DNA of 64,000 nt from Streptomyces sp. NBC_00691 (GTDB lineage Bacteria > Actinomycetota > Actinomycetes > Streptomycetales > Streptomycetaceae), in contig NZ_CP109007.1 in the NCBI RefSeq assembly GCF_036226665.1, forward strand, positions 186,001-250,000. The letters are read 5' to 3'. A model generated the notes under the pieces. That model was given only the letters and a program-made list of their open reading frames with translations. It was not told where the DNA came from and ran no database searches. This document shows, one piece after another, positions 40,743 to 49,837 of the stretch. The number at the start of each line of letters is the position of its first letter. The stretch's first letter is position 1. Made by a program: the position numbers and the translations under genes.

Positions 40743-41199
40743 TGACGCACACCGAGAACGCCCCCCCCTGACCACCCTCACCCCCGACAGCACCGGTGAC
40801 CCCCGCCAGGGCCTGTCGAGTCTCCCCACGCTCGCCGACGACCTCGCGGACAGTGCATGGCAGGAAGCGTGGGACGCCGTGGTGCGTGAGGTCGAAGCGG
40901 CGTGGGCGGACCCCGCGATCCTGGGCCGGACCCTGACCCTGCCGTTCGGCAACATTCCAGGCGCAGCCGCCGCGGCCGTCTGGACCTCCGAGTTCACCGT
41001 CCACACCTGGGACATCGCCACCGTCACCGGCCAGCACCCGGACTGGGACCCCGAACTCATCGCCGCCTCGTACGCCGCCATGCAGCGCGGGCTGCCCACC
41101 GGGCCGCGCGACGGCGCGCCGTTCGCAGCCGCGGTGGACGCCGACCCCGACGCGCCGGCCATCGACCGCCTCGTCGCGTGGTGCGGACGCAAGCCGTAA
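40743..41199 (+). pseudogene. TIGR03086-type (DinB/maleylpyruvate isomerase-like) remnant
   Basis: The ATG at 40743 reads MTHTENAPP and then stops because of a run of eight C. Adding one C restores LTTLTPDSTGDPRQGL and a continuous frame to 41199. The rest (VREVEAAWADP, EFTVHTWDIATVTGQHPDWD, RDGAPFAAAVDADPDAPAIDRLVAW) matches the C-terminal half of these metal-binding proteins. The N-terminal helix with the first His ligand is missing, so there is also an internal deletion; the product would be about 152 instead of roughly 190-200 residues. Confidence 0.75.
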
Positions 41200-41377
41200 C
41201 CAGCATCCGAGGCCGACTGGCCCAGATCGCCGTCTACGTACATCTGCGCGCCTTCGCCGCAGACGCCGGTGCTCCCGACCTCCCCCGATGAGCGGCTGCG
41301 CGCGCTGTACGAAGAAGCCGCCTCGATCCTCGGACATGACAGAGGCGGACTGGAGCATGCCATCTGACGGTTGCCTT

Positions 41378-41412
41378 CCTAGTACCCCTAGGCTAAAACT
41401 AGGGGTATTAGG
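41378..41412. promoter_or_regulatory. Palindromic operator of the TetR-type gene
   Basis: CCTAGTACCCCTAG (41378-41391) and CTAGGGGTATTAGG (41399-41412) are inverted repeats with 13 of 14 matches around a 7-nt AT-rich spacer. They sit 16 bp before the regulator's ATG, overlapping the probable promoter, the expected place for autorepression. Confidence 0.75.
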
Positions 41413-41427
41413 AACTCGGGAGGATGC

Positions 41428-42021
41428 ATGGTGCGGGCCGGACTGACTGCGGAGCGGGTGACCGTCGCGGGCGCGGAGCTGGCGGACGAGGTCGGGCTCG
41501 ACAAGGTGACCATGTCGCAGCTGGCGCGGCGGCTGGGCGTCAAGGACGCGAGCCTGTACGCCCACGTCCGCGGCCTGGAGGATCTGCGCGGCCGGATCGC
41601 GCTGCTGGCGGCGGACGAGAAGACCATCCGCATCGCGGAGGCGACTGCCGGGCGAGCGGGCAAGGACGCGCTCGTCGCGTTCGCGGACGCCTGGCGGGAG
41701 TACGCCCATGAGCACCCGGGCCGTTACACGGCCACGCAGACCCCGATCCAGATCGATCCCGTACTGGCCGCCGAAGCGCCCGGACCACGGCGCGCGGTCG
41801 AGCTGACCTACGGCATGCTGCGCGGGTACGGACTCGCAGAGCCGGACCTGACCGACGCGGTCCGGCTGCTGCGCAGCACGTTCCACGGGTTCGTCGCCCT
41901 GGAGGCGGCGGGCGGCTTCGCGCACGAGCGTTCGCCGCAACAGACCTGGATCCGCGCGCTCGACGCCCTGCACACCCTCCTGGAACACTGGCCCCCGTCC
42001 CGAGATGGAGACCCCTCATGA
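41428..42021 (+). CDS. TetR-family transcriptional regulator (WHG-type C-terminal domain)
   Basis: This 197-residue repressor has an N-terminal HTH (VTVAGAELADEVGLDKVTMSQLARRLGVKDASLYAHVRGLEDLRGRI is split across about residues 10-57). A TetR_C_33-like ligand domain (FHGFVALEAAGGFAHERSPQQTW) follows. It overlaps the next gene by 4 bp (ATGA), so it is co-translated with an alpha/beta hydrolase that it most likely regulates. An operator-like palindrome lies directly upstream. Confidence 0.92.
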   Translation: MVRAGLTAERVTVAGAELADEVGLDKVTMSQLARRLGVKDASLYAHVRGLEDLRGRIALLAADEKTIRIAEATAGRAGKDALVAFADAWREYAHEHPGRYTATQTPIQIDPVLAAEAPGPRRAVELTYGMLRGYGLAEPDLTDAVRLLRSTFHGFVALEAAGGFAHERSPQQTWIRALDALHTLLEHWPPSRDGDPS

Positions 42022-42860
42022 CCGACCCGGCCATGGGCAGCCTGCGTGTGAACGGCGCGACCCTGCACTACGAAGTACGAGGCCAGGGCCCGCTCCTGCT
42101 GCTGATCCCCGGAGGGACGGGCGGCGCGGCGTCCTTCGACGACATCGCCGACGGCCTGGCCGCCACCTACACCGTCGCGGCCTACGACCCGCGCGGCATG
42201 TCACGCAGCACCCTGGACGACCCCGACGCCGAACAGCACGTGGCCGAGCACGCCGAAGACGCGCTCCGGATACTGGACCTGCTGTCCCCCGGCGAGGCCG
42301 CCCGCGTGTTCGGCGCCAGTTCCGGCGCGATCACCGCCCTGCACCTGCTCACCGCCCACCCCGAACGCATCGCACGCGTCGTGGCGCACGAGCCCCCCGT
42401 CGTGCACGTGCTCCCCGACGCGGCGGAACACCACGCACTCATCGCCCACGTCCAGGACACCTTCCGCACCCAAGGACTCATGCCGGCGATGTCCGCGTTC
42501 GCCGCCGGCCTCACCAGGGGCAGCGACACATCCGGGCCGAAGACCCAGCTCAAGCTTCCGCCACAGACAGCGGCACGGGCCGAGCAGACCATGGCCGACC
42601 TGCCGTACTTCGTCAGCCGGATCGTGCCCCGCTTCATGTCCTACGCGCCGGACATCCCCCGGCTGGAGAAACTGACGGAACGCCTCGTGATCGCCGGCGG
42701 ACAGGACTCATCCGGTGAGCTGCCCCATCGCTCAGCGGCCTTCCTGGCCGAGCTTCTCGGCACACAGCTCCAGCGCTTCCCCGGCGGACACATCGGACTG
42801 ACCACGCACCCCGCAGAGTTCGGCGAGCTCCTGCGAAAGACCTTCGCGGCCTCGGTCTGA
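42018..42860 (+). CDS. Alpha/beta-fold hydrolase
   Basis: This 280-residue enzyme has a cytosolic alpha/beta-hydrolase fold. The oxyanion region is LLLIPGGTGGAASFDDIADGLA, the nucleophile elbow is GASSGAI (Ser about 98), an acidic residue lies near AGGQDSSGEL, and the catalytic His lies near FPGGHIG (about 258). The substrate is unknown. It forms an operon with the TetR-type regulator, an arrangement typical of small drug- or ester-responsive units. Confidence 0.9.
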   Translation: MTDPAMGSLRVNGATLHYEVRGQGPLLLLIPGGTGGAASFDDIADGLAATYTVAAYDPRGMSRSTLDDPDAEQHVAEHAEDALRILDLLSPGEAARVFGASSGAITALHLLTAHPERIARVVAHEPPVVHVLPDAAEHHALIAHVQDTFRTQGLMPAMSAFAAGLTRGSDTSGPKTQLKLPPQTAARAEQTMADLPYFVSRIVPRFMSYAPDIPRLEKLTERLVIAGGQDSSGELPHRSAAFLAELLGTQLQRFPGGHIGLTTHPAEFGELLRKTFAASV

Positions 42861-43177
42861 ATCGCCCGTGACCTGGCCTGCGGCGCTCGCAGGCATTCTC
42901 GGCACACCGTCAGGCCCCGTCAGGCCCCGAGCCAGCCGGCACCGTGCTGGTGAATTCGTACCGTACGTGGAACGGGGCTGGTGAGCTGGCGCTGCGGTGC
43001 CGTCTGCCGTGACGGCCGGGGCAGACGGCCGCACGGTAGGTCACGGCTGCCGTCGCCGGAGGCGAGCAGGGGTGATGGGGAGGGGCAAGGACTGAGGCGG
43101 CCCTCCCCTGCGTTCTGACGCGAGCCAGGAGACCGGCAGCGCCGGCGTTGTCAGTCCCCGGTGTTAGCGTCGCCGCC
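42861..43177. other. Intergenic gap
   Basis: I see no gene, repeat or hairpin that I would defend in these 317 bp, apart from the presumed promoter of the gene starting at 43178. Confidence 0.4.
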
Positions 43178-43711
43178 ATGGCGAACCGTTCATATCTCTA
43201 CTCCGCGGACTCGATGCCGAACGCGGCGGAGATCCCCCAGCACGTCCGATGCATATCCGAGCACAACGGGGACATCCCGCTCGCGCACAAACTCATGGTG
43301 GGGCACCGGACGACGATCGTCCCGTCCATGATCTGGAACCCCCCGATCGGTATCGCCGCGGACTACACCGCCGGGGCGGCACTGCTCCGCGACCTCCTGC
43401 GCGCGGTCGGCAAGGGCCTGGAGGACGACACCGAGTTCGCCGCCTGCGTTGCCAGGACCACCGCCCACCTCGCACAGCAGCAGGCGAAGTACTTCCTCCT
43501 CGAGACAGGGGAGATCATCTCGCTGTCAGGTGACGACCCGGCAGCGAGCGTGCAGCGCCTGGTATCCACGGACATCCCGGACGTCGTCGCCAGGGCCGAA
43601 GCGGCCATCGCCGGCCGCGACGACGACTGGCTGGCCTCACTCCGAACCGACTGGCACAGACACTTCGCCTCCTTCTACAGCGAAGCGCTCTACTTCTCGT
43701 TCCCCAACTGA
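43178..43711 (+). CDS. Conserved hypothetical protein, 177 aa
   Basis: This cytosolic protein starts ANRSYLYSADSMPN and has HRTTIVPSMIWNPPIGIAADY in the middle and ETGEIISLSGDDP later. It is a pattern seen in actinobacterial hypothetical proteins. I start at ATG 43178 because the open frame to 43148 adds ten unrelated residues. Neighbours give no clue to function. Confidence 0.75.
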   Translation: MANRSYLYSADSMPNAAEIPQHVRCISEHNGDIPLAHKLMVGHRTTIVPSMIWNPPIGIAADYTAGAALLRDLLRAVGKGLEDDTEFAACVARTTAHLAQQQAKYFLLETGEIISLSGDDPAASVQRLVSTDIPDVVARAEAAIAGRDDDWLASLRTDWHRHFASFYSEALYFSFPN

Positions 43712-43829
43712 CCGACTTCCACGACACGCCACCGGGCAGCCCTGGCTCGGTCCGAAAGGAGGCCAGGGCCAGCCGGGTGAGGGGATGCGTTCGCGTCACG
43801 GCCCAGCGGGACTCACGGCCCAGCGGGAC

Positions 43830-44570
43830 TCACGGTCTGCGGGCCACCCAGAGCAGTTCCGCCGGCCAGCGGTGCGCCCAGTCCGGCGGGTCGGTCTCGT
43901 TGTATCCGTTGAGCACACCCGGTCCGGGCCGCGGCTCGATGAGATCGTCGATGATCAGACCCGCTCCGCGCAGCACCCTGACCCAGTCGCCGTAGGTCAG
44001 CTGATAGCTGACCGCGCCGTCGCCCTCCGCGATCGCGTCGAGCCCGAAGTAGTCCTGCCGCAGCGTGGTCGTCACACGGCCGGCGGCTTCGTCGTAACAC
44101 GCCTCGAACCACGGACTGGCGACGTTGAACACCAGACGCCCGCCCCGGCCCAGAACACGCGCGACCTGCGGAACAGCCAACCGCGGAGGAGCCCAGCTGA
44201 GGCCGCCGAAGTCACAGAAGACCAGGTCGAAACTGCCGTCGGCGAAGGGAAGTTGTTCGGCAGCACCCTGCACCAGCGCATAGCGGGCCGCCCCCATCGC
44301 TCCCGCCGCCGCGCCGAGCTGGGCCTCTGACAGGTCGAACCCGACCACCAAGGCGCCCTCGGCGGCAAGCACCCTGGACCACTGGCCGGCACCACAGCCG
44401 AGCTCGAGGACGCGCTTGCCGGCAACGTCACCCAGGGCCTGCAGCTGCGCGTCGGGCACGGAGTACATGCCCCACAGCCGGGGTGCGGCACCGATCTGCG
44501 GATCATGATCGCGCTGGTAGGCACTGCTGAGCTGATTCCAGAACCGCCGGTTGACCGAGACACTGTCCAC
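43830..44570 (-). CDS. Class I SAM-dependent methyltransferase
   Basis: This 246-residue enzyme has motif I VLELGCGAGQWSRVLA (about 53-68), an acidic residue after VVGFDLSEAQL, motif post-I LPFADGSFDLVFCDFG (about 117-132) and motif III VLGRGGRLVFNVASPW. The start is GTG 44570. The methyl acceptor is unknown; the family includes small-molecule and quinone-type methylases. It stands apart from operons. Confidence 0.88.
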   Translation of the reverse strand: MDSVSVNRRFWNQLSSAYQRDHDPQIGAAPRLWGMYSVPDAQLQALGDVAGKRVLELGCGAGQWSRVLAAEGALVVGFDLSEAQLGAAAGAMGAARYALVQGAAEQLPFADGSFDLVFCDFGGLSWAPPRLAVPQVARVLGRGGRLVFNVASPWFEACYDEAAGRVTTTLRQDYFGLDAIAEGDGAVSYQLTYGDWVRVLRGAGLIIDDLIEPRPGPGVLNGYNETDPPDWAHRWPAELLWVARRP

Positions 44571-44723
44571 CCACCGACTCCAGCATCCCCACCGGAAACG
44601 GTCAACCCGATGCGGTCACCGGCCCCTCGCCCCTCCCCCTCTCGGTCAGAACCTGGAAGAGCATCTCGGCGCCCCGCCTGGCGAGTTCCAGGAGCAGCGG
44701 CGTACCTACCCACGAGTGCACCG

Positions 44724-44954
44724 TCAGTCGGATGACGGAGGGCCGGAGCGTTTGATGGCTCGGCCCACGAGCACGGCCAGCGGGACCACGATCGCGAGGT
44801 AGACCGCGCAGATCACCGCTGCCGCAGTGCTGGCGAACACCAGGTAGACAAGCCCCCCGAGGACGAGGGCCACCGTGAGGGTCAACAGAAACACGCGCAT
44901 GAGACGCTCAACGATCGAAGCAGCCCGGAGGACTTCCTGGGCGTTCCACGACAT
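44724..44954 (-). CDS. Small membrane protein
   Basis: This protein of about 76 residues has two hydrophobic segments: VFLLTLTVALVLGGLVYLVFA and AVICAVYLAIVVPLAVLVG. It ends in a basic/charged tail. I start at ATG 44954 (MSWNAQEV); the frame extends to GTG 45053, which would add 33 hydrophilic residues. Function unknown. Confidence 0.6.
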   Translation of the reverse strand: MSWNAQEVLRAASIVERLMRVFLLTLTVALVLGGLVYLVFASTAAAVICAVYLAIVVPLAVLVGRAIKRSGPPSSD

Positions 44955-45201
44955 CCTGCCGGGTGCGCCCGCAGCCACCGCGCCCCTCTGGCCGGACTCC
45001 CGCTGTCGGCGACGGCCGGAGTTCGTGCCGCAGTCGTTCCACGCATCGTCCACACCGCCGAAGCACTAGTCGTCACGCAGGGAAGCGCCTCCAGGGTGGG
45101 GCGCCACACCTACTCGTACCCACGCCGAGGCCTGCCGACCAGGCGCTCCGCGCGGGAAATGGGCGGCCGGCGGCCGAAGAGGTGGCTTACGCTTCCGCCT
45201 C

Positions 45202-45726
45202 ATGACCGTCGTACTGCGGGGCGATGCCCTGGAACTGACCCCGGCCGGGCCCGACGACGTACCCGCGCTGGCGGCCATCAGAGCCACACCCCAGGTCCGC
45301 GAACGCTGGCGCGGCGGGCCCGATCTGGCGTCCGAGATCACCAACGACCTCGCCGACCCGGACACCCACTGTCTGACAGTCCGCAGCGATGGCCGGATCG
45401 TCGGCATGATCCAGTGGTACGCGGAGGAGGACCCCGACTACCGCCACGCGGGCATCGACCTGTTTCTCGACCCGTCCGTGCACGGACGGGGACTCGGCAC
45501 CGACGCCGTACGCACCCTCGCCCACCATCTGGTCCACGACCTTGGCTACCACCGTCTGGTCATCGACCCGGCCGCCGACAACTCCCCCGCAATCCGCTGT
45601 TACACCAAGGCCGGTTTCCGGCCGGTAGGCATCATGCGACAGTACGAGCGCGGCACCGACGGCACCTGGCACGACGGACTCCTGATGGACCTGCTGGCAG
45701 AGGACCTGCTCCAGAGCGACATCTGA
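45202..45726 (+). CDS. GNAT-family N-acetyltransferase (AAC(6')/RimJ-like)
   Basis: This 174-residue enzyme has the GNAT fold: VVLRGDALELTPAGPDDVPAL, GMIQWYAEEDPDYRHAGIDLF, the acetyl-CoA loop VHGRGLGTDAVRTLAHHLVHD (about 93-113), then NSPAIRCYTKAGFRPVG. The overall pattern resembles aminoglycoside 6'-acetyltransferases, but amino-acid or peptide substrates are equally possible. No resistance phenotype can be claimed. Confidence 0.88.
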   Translation: MTVVLRGDALELTPAGPDDVPALAAIRATPQVRERWRGGPDLASEITNDLADPDTHCLTVRSDGRIVGMIQWYAEEDPDYRHAGIDLFLDPSVHGRGLGTDAVRTLAHHLVHDLGYHRLVIDPAADNSPAIRCYTKAGFRPVGIMRQYERGTDGTWHDGLLMDLLAEDLLQSDI

Positions 45727-45727
45727 G

Positions 45728-46073
45728 TCAACGGCCTTGGGCGTTTCGCACGCTGCGGGTGGCGACGACTCTTCGCACGTCACCGTGTCCGGTGGGCACG
45801 CACGGTCCGCTGTCAGGATTAACGGGTGCGGAGCGCCCGTGACGCCCCTCGGGGAAGCGGTCGCCGACCGCGCACGGGCGGGTGGTGCGGGCCGCGTTCG
45901 ACGTCGGGGTGTCGTGGCCTGTGGCGAGCACAGTGTGCAGAGCCACGGCCGAGGCGGCGCCGCCGACGGGAACGCCGCCTGTGGCGTACCTTCCCCGCGA
46001 TCACGACCGGCGTCACCGACGCCGCCTCCGTAGGGATCGACAGGGCGATCAGATCGGTCCCGTTCGCCTTCAC
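45728..46073 (-). pseudogene. Frameshifted remnant, unknown family
   Basis: ATG 46073 begins a protein-like frame (KANGTDLIALSIPTEAASV, then TPVVIAGK) that turns into an Arg-rich run. Shifting frame after IAGK near 46000 gives YATGGVPVGGAASAVALH and then TVLATGHDTPTSNAARTTRP, which looks genuine. This suggests a one-base indel in a decayed gene. Family not recognised; low confidence. The rest of 45727-46153 holds nothing I can support, except the AT-rich promoter (46115-46150) of the MarR-type gene. Confidence 0.3.
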
Positions 46074-46153
46074 TCGAACGCGTCGTCAGTCGAGAACCGC
46101 CGGCCCCTGACGAGATACATAAAGGATTCATATAAAGCCGCTATGCTTCGGGC

Positions 46154-46612
46154 ATGAGCCGCAGAGACGCCGCGCACGGCGCTTCCGATGCCATCGGGTC
46201 AGCCCTCTACGGTCTGGCCACCAGGGCCGTAAGACGCCTTCCCCGCGACATGAGCCTGACGTCCGCCGCCACCTTGGCCACCCTGGACAAGACCGGACCG
46301 CGACGGATCACCGATCTGGCGGTGTCCGAGGGCGTCACCCAGCCCGCGATGACCGTCCTGGTCCGGGTGCTGGAGGAATCCGGGCTGGTCGAGCGGAAGG
46401 GCGATCCTGCCGACAAGCGGGTCACGCTGGTGTGCGTGACCGAGGCCGGCGCGTCGTACGTCCGGACGCGACGCCAGGCGGGCGTCGACGCGTACGCACG
46501 GTTGATCGATGGACTCGCCAGGGACGAGGTCGAGGCCTTGGCGGCAGCCCTTCCGGCGCTGATCCATCTGGCGGAGCTCGACAGCCACGCCCGAGAGGAG
46601 TCGGACCGGTGA
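46154..46612 (+). CDS. MarR-family transcriptional regulator
   Basis: This 152-residue protein has a winged HTH: DMSLTSAATLATLDKTGPRRITDLAVSEGVTQPAMTVLVRVLEESGLVERKGDPADKRVTLVCVTEAG is spread over residues 34-101, with the D-x-R wing (DPADKR). The N- and C-terminal helices would form the dimer. Its GTGA overlap with the MFS exporter gene suggests that it controls its own operon. An AT-rich promoter (TTCATATAAAG) lies just upstream. Confidence 0.92.
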   Translation: MSRRDAAHGASDAIGSALYGLATRAVRRLPRDMSLTSAATLATLDKTGPRRITDLAVSEGVTQPAMTVLVRVLEESGLVERKGDPADKRVTLVCVTEAGASYVRTRRQAGVDAYARLIDGLARDEVEALAAALPALIHLAELDSHAREESDR

Positions 46613-48087
46613 CCTCCGCCCAGACTCATGACCAGCCCATGAGTACTGCCCTGATACGCCCCCAGGCACGTCTGCTGGTTCCCGCCCTGCTGTTCATCGC
46701 CCTGGTCGTGGCGGCCGTCGCCAGCCTCGGGACGCCCCTCATCACCAGCGTGGCGACCACGTTCCACGTCTCCCTCGACAGCGCGCAGTGGACGCTGACC
46801 ATCGCCCTGCTCAGCGGCGCCGTCGCCACACCCGTCCTCGGCCGGCTCGGAGCCGGTCCGCACCGGCGGACCACGATTCTCGCCACCCTGGCGATCGTCG
46901 TCGTCGGCAGCGCGCTCACCGTGCTGCCACTGCCGTTCACCTGGCTGCTGGTGGGGAGAGCGGCCCAAGGCGTCGGACTCGGTCTCACGGCGCTGATGAT
47001 GGGCGTGGCCCGCGACCACCTTCCCGAGGAGAGCGGCGCGACCACGATCGCTCTGATCTCAGTGGTCTCCATCATCGGAGCCGGCGTCGGCTACCCGCTG
47101 GCCGCGCTGCTCGCCGAGTTCGGAGGCCTGCGGGCCGCCTACGGCCTCGGCCTGCTCGTCACCGCCCTCGCCTTCGTGACCGCGTGGCGCTCCATGCCCG
47201 CGGCTCCCCAGGGCCGCACCGCTCGCGTGAACGTGGCCGGTGCGCTCGTCCTGACGGGTGGACTGCTCCTCGCCCTGCTCCTGGCCGGTGAGAGGGGCCT
47301 GTGGAGCCGACACCTCGCCCTGGCCGTGGCCCTTGCCATCACCGCGGTACTACTCCTCTGCGGCTGGACCGTTTCCGAACTGCGCACGAAGAATCCCCTG
47401 GTCGACGTCCGGGCGGTACGGCACCCGGCGGTCGCCGGGGCGAACATCGCCATGTTCGTCGGCGGCAGCGGCATGTACCTCCTGCTCACGCTCATCACCC
47501 GCTACGCGCAGACGCCGCGCGACGCCGGCTACGGCTTCGGGCTGACCACCTTCGCGGCGGGGCTGGTCCTCATCCCGTTCTCCGTGCTGGGGTTCGTCGC
47601 CGGCAAGCTCACGCCGCGGGTCCGCGCACGGATCGACGGCCCCCTGCTCCTGGCCGGCAGCGCCGCCATCGTCGGCGGCGGGTTCGTCCTGTTCGCCACC
47701 GCCCGGTCCAGCGTGGCCGAACTGCTCGCGGCCATGGGCGTGCTGGGCTTCGGCGTCGGCAGCTTCTCGGCCGCCATGCCCGGCGTCATCCTGGCCGTCA
47801 CCCCCAAGAGCGAGACGTCGAGCGCCATGAGCTTCAACTACGTCGTCCGCAGCGTCGGGTACTCCCTGGGCAGCGCCATCGGCGGTCTCGTCCTGGCCGC
47901 CGGCACCGCCGCGGGCCGGCTGTTCCCCGACGACGACGCCTACACGACCGCGGCGCTGGTCGGCGTCGTCGCGATGGCGATCACGACGATGGCCGGCCTC
48001 GCCCTCGCCCGCCGACCCGAGGCCCCTTCGATCACGGCCCCAACCGGCGTGCGGGGCCCGGGCCGGTCGGGTCGGACCGGAAGCTGA
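46609..48087 (+). CDS. MFS drug-type exporter
   Basis: This protein of about 492 residues has 12-14 hydrophobic segments. It has a motif-A-like loop (GRLGAGPHRRTTI, about 82-94) and GARPVG-like turns typical of the DHA2/EmrB-type families. The start is GTG 46609, with GAGAGGAG upstream, overlapping the MarR stop. It is a proton-driven efflux pump by family; the substrate is unknown, probably the inducer of the MarR protein. Confidence 0.9.
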   Translation: MTSAQTHDQPMSTALIRPQARLLVPALLFIALVVAAVASLGTPLITSVATTFHVSLDSAQWTLTIALLSGAVATPVLGRLGAGPHRRTTILATLAIVVVGSALTVLPLPFTWLLVGRAAQGVGLGLTALMMGVARDHLPEESGATTIALISVVSIIGAGVGYPLAALLAEFGGLRAAYGLGLLVTALAFVTAWRSMPAAPQGRTARVNVAGALVLTGGLLLALLLAGERGLWSRHLALAVALAITAVLLLCGWTVSELRTKNPLVDVRAVRHPAVAGANIAMFVGGSGMYLLLTLITRYAQTPRDAGYGFGLTTFAAGLVLIPFSVLGFVAGKLTPRVRARIDGPLLLAGSAAIVGGGFVLFATARSSVAELLAAMGVLGFGVGSFSAAMPGVILAVTPKSETSSAMSFNYVVRSVGYSLGSAIGGLVLAAGTAAGRLFPDDDAYTTAALVGVVAMAITTMAGLALARRPEAPSITAPTGVRGPGRSGRTGS

Positions 48088-48253
48088 GGATCGAAGCCGT
48101 GCGATGTCGGGGCCGTCACCGTCGGCTCACCGACCCGGAGTTCGACAGCCCCGAACAGGTGACTGCCGCGACGGCAGGTGGCGCGCGGGACATGCTCCCG
48201 AACCGCCACTTCTCCAGCTGGGGGACGACAGGGCATCGCGCACACACTCGAAT

Positions 48254-48442
48254 CTAGTGCCAACCGGTGTACCCGTCCGGGTGCCCCCCTCCGGAATCCC
48301 CGCCCATGAGACCGAGCACGAAGAGAATCACCACGATCAGGGCGAGCAACACCAGCCAGAATCGGTCCTCGAATCCTGGGCGCCTCGGGCCCCGTGGACG
48401 ATCGTCGCCCCGGCTCTCGGCGTCGCTGTCCTCGTCGCTCAC
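48254..48442 (-). CDS. Small single-pass membrane protein
   Basis: This protein of about 62 residues has an acidic N-terminus (SDEDSDAESRGDDRPRG), one hydrophobic helix (FWLVLLALIVVILFVLGLM) and a Gly/His tail (GGGHPDGYTGWH). GTG 48442 is preferred (G-rich site upstream); ATG 48469 would add nine residues. Function unknown. Confidence 0.6.
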   Translation of the reverse strand: MSDEDSDAESRGDDRPRGPRRPGFEDRFWLVLLALIVVILFVLGLMGGDSGGGHPDGYTGWH

Positions 48443-48469
48443 CTCGTACCCCCCCCGTCGTCTGTTCAT

Positions 48470-48845
48470 GGCACTGCGCGACGCGGTCAGCGTCAAGCCT
48501 CTCGACGCCCGGGAGGTGTCCGAGCTGCGGCAGCCGGTTGCGAACCGCCACGGGTCAGTGACCGGCCTTCGTTGACGAACCGCATCCTGCCCTGCCTTCC
48601 AGCGCGACGAGAGGTGGGACCGGCACAGCACCCCTCCCCGGCGTTGACGGGAGCAGGGCCCCGGCGCCGGTCGGCCGTTGCCCGGTGCCGGCACCCGTAC
48701 TGGCGGCTTCGGCACGACCGCAACAGGCCCGTCCGGATCTCTGCCTCCCCCGCGCCCTCGTCACCTCACCGCCGAGCGCCGTCGAAGGGCAGGCGACAGC
48801 GTGGACACCGCCCCTCGGCCGGACGGCAGTCTGAGGCGCGGGGGA
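48470..48845. other. Intergenic gap
   Basis: I see nothing convincing in these 376 bp; the frames are Arg-rich without ribosome sites. Confidence 0.4.
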
Positions 48846-49580
48846 TCAGGTGGCCGGGTCGAGCAGGTGGGCACCGTTGTTGCGGACGTTGTTCACGGCC
48901 GGGGAGACGGGCCGGGCGTCGAGCCGCCCGTCAGCGGGGCGGGTGAGGAGGGCGCGGAGGTCTTCGGTGTCGTGGTGGTGGGGGTCGAGCCAAGCGTCGT
49001 AGTGGTCCGGGGTGAGAGCGAGAGGCATGCGGGGGTGCACGCGCCCTGCTTCGTCGGTGGCCTCGGTCGTGATGATCGTGCAGGTCGTCAGCCAGGCGTC
49101 CGGGTCGTCGTCGCTCGTGACATCGGGGTCGCGCCAGTACTCGTACAGACCTGCCATCGCCAGCACCTGGCCGTCGGCGGGGTGGATGAAGTACGGCTGC
49201 TTACGGGTCCTGCCCGTCGCCTCGTCCTTGACCGGCTCCCACTCGTAGAAGCCGTCGGCCGGCAGCAGACAGCGGCGCCTGGCGAAGGCACGCCGGTACG
49301 CGGGCTTCTCGTGCACGGTCTCCACCCGGGCGTTGATCATCCGCGCACCCGCCTTCGGGTCCTTCGCCCACGAGGGCACCAACCCCCAGCGCAGCACCCG
49401 CAACTCACGCCGCACCTCATCACCGTCACCGCGGCCCGCTCGTTCGAGAACCGCGTAGACCTGGTCGGTCGGCGCGACGTTCCAACTGGGCGCCAGCGCC
49501 TCGGAGGGACGCCAGTCGGTGACCTGGAAGAGTCCGGTCAGGTCCTCAGGACCGCGGGTCGAGGTGTAACGGCCGCACAT
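48846..49580 (-). CDS. SRAP-domain protein (HMCES/YedK family)
   Basis: This 244-residue protein starts MCGRYTS, so Cys2 becomes the N-terminal residue that forms a thiazolidine DNA-protein crosslink with abasic sites in single-stranded DNA. Other conserved elements are SWNVAPTD, WGLVPSWAKD, INARVET, RRCLLPADGFYEW (Glu) and VHPRMPLAL (His). It shields and repairs abasic sites. I start at 49580 because Cys must be second; the frame extends to 49628. Confidence 0.93.
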   Translation of the reverse strand: MCGRYTSTRGPEDLTGLFQVTDWRPSEALAPSWNVAPTDQVYAVLERAGRGDGDEVRRELRVLRWGLVPSWAKDPKAGARMINARVETVHEKPAYRRAFARRRCLLPADGFYEWEPVKDEATGRTRKQPYFIHPADGQVLAMAGLYEYWRDPDVTSDDDPDAWLTTCTIITTEATDEAGRVHPRMPLALTPDHYDAWLDPHHHDTEDLRALLTRPADGRLDARPVSPAVNNVRNNGAHLLDPAT

Positions 49581-49772
49581 GCGGCCACTGTGCCACGACT
49601 CGCGCCCGGTTGTCGGCAGCCCGGACACTCCCGGAGTCCGGGGCGACGGCGCGCCCTCGCCGCCAGGGGTCCATGCGGAGGCTTCCGACGACCCCCGCCG
49701 TCGTCCGCGGCGGCTACGTCAGGACGCTCGACCGGCTCCGCGCCCCTACGCGGAAACCCGTACACGGAGGAA

Positions 49773-49811
49773 GGGGGTCTCCCCGGTGCGCGGAGCACCG
49801 GGCAGACCCCC
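49773..49811 (-). terminator. Hairpin after immunity-like gene
   Basis: GGGGGTCT...CCCCGGTGC pairs with GCACCGGG...AGACCCCC around a short GCGGA loop, about 27 bp beyond the minus-strand gene ending at 49838. Confidence 0.7.
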
Positions 49812-49837
49812 CTCCTCATTCATTCAGGCGGCGGGCG

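Noticed and set aside
41270..41370. Short frame reading SPDERLRALYEEAASILGHD
   Set aside because: It looks like the tail of some lost gene but is too short and has no start, so I do not list it as a feature.
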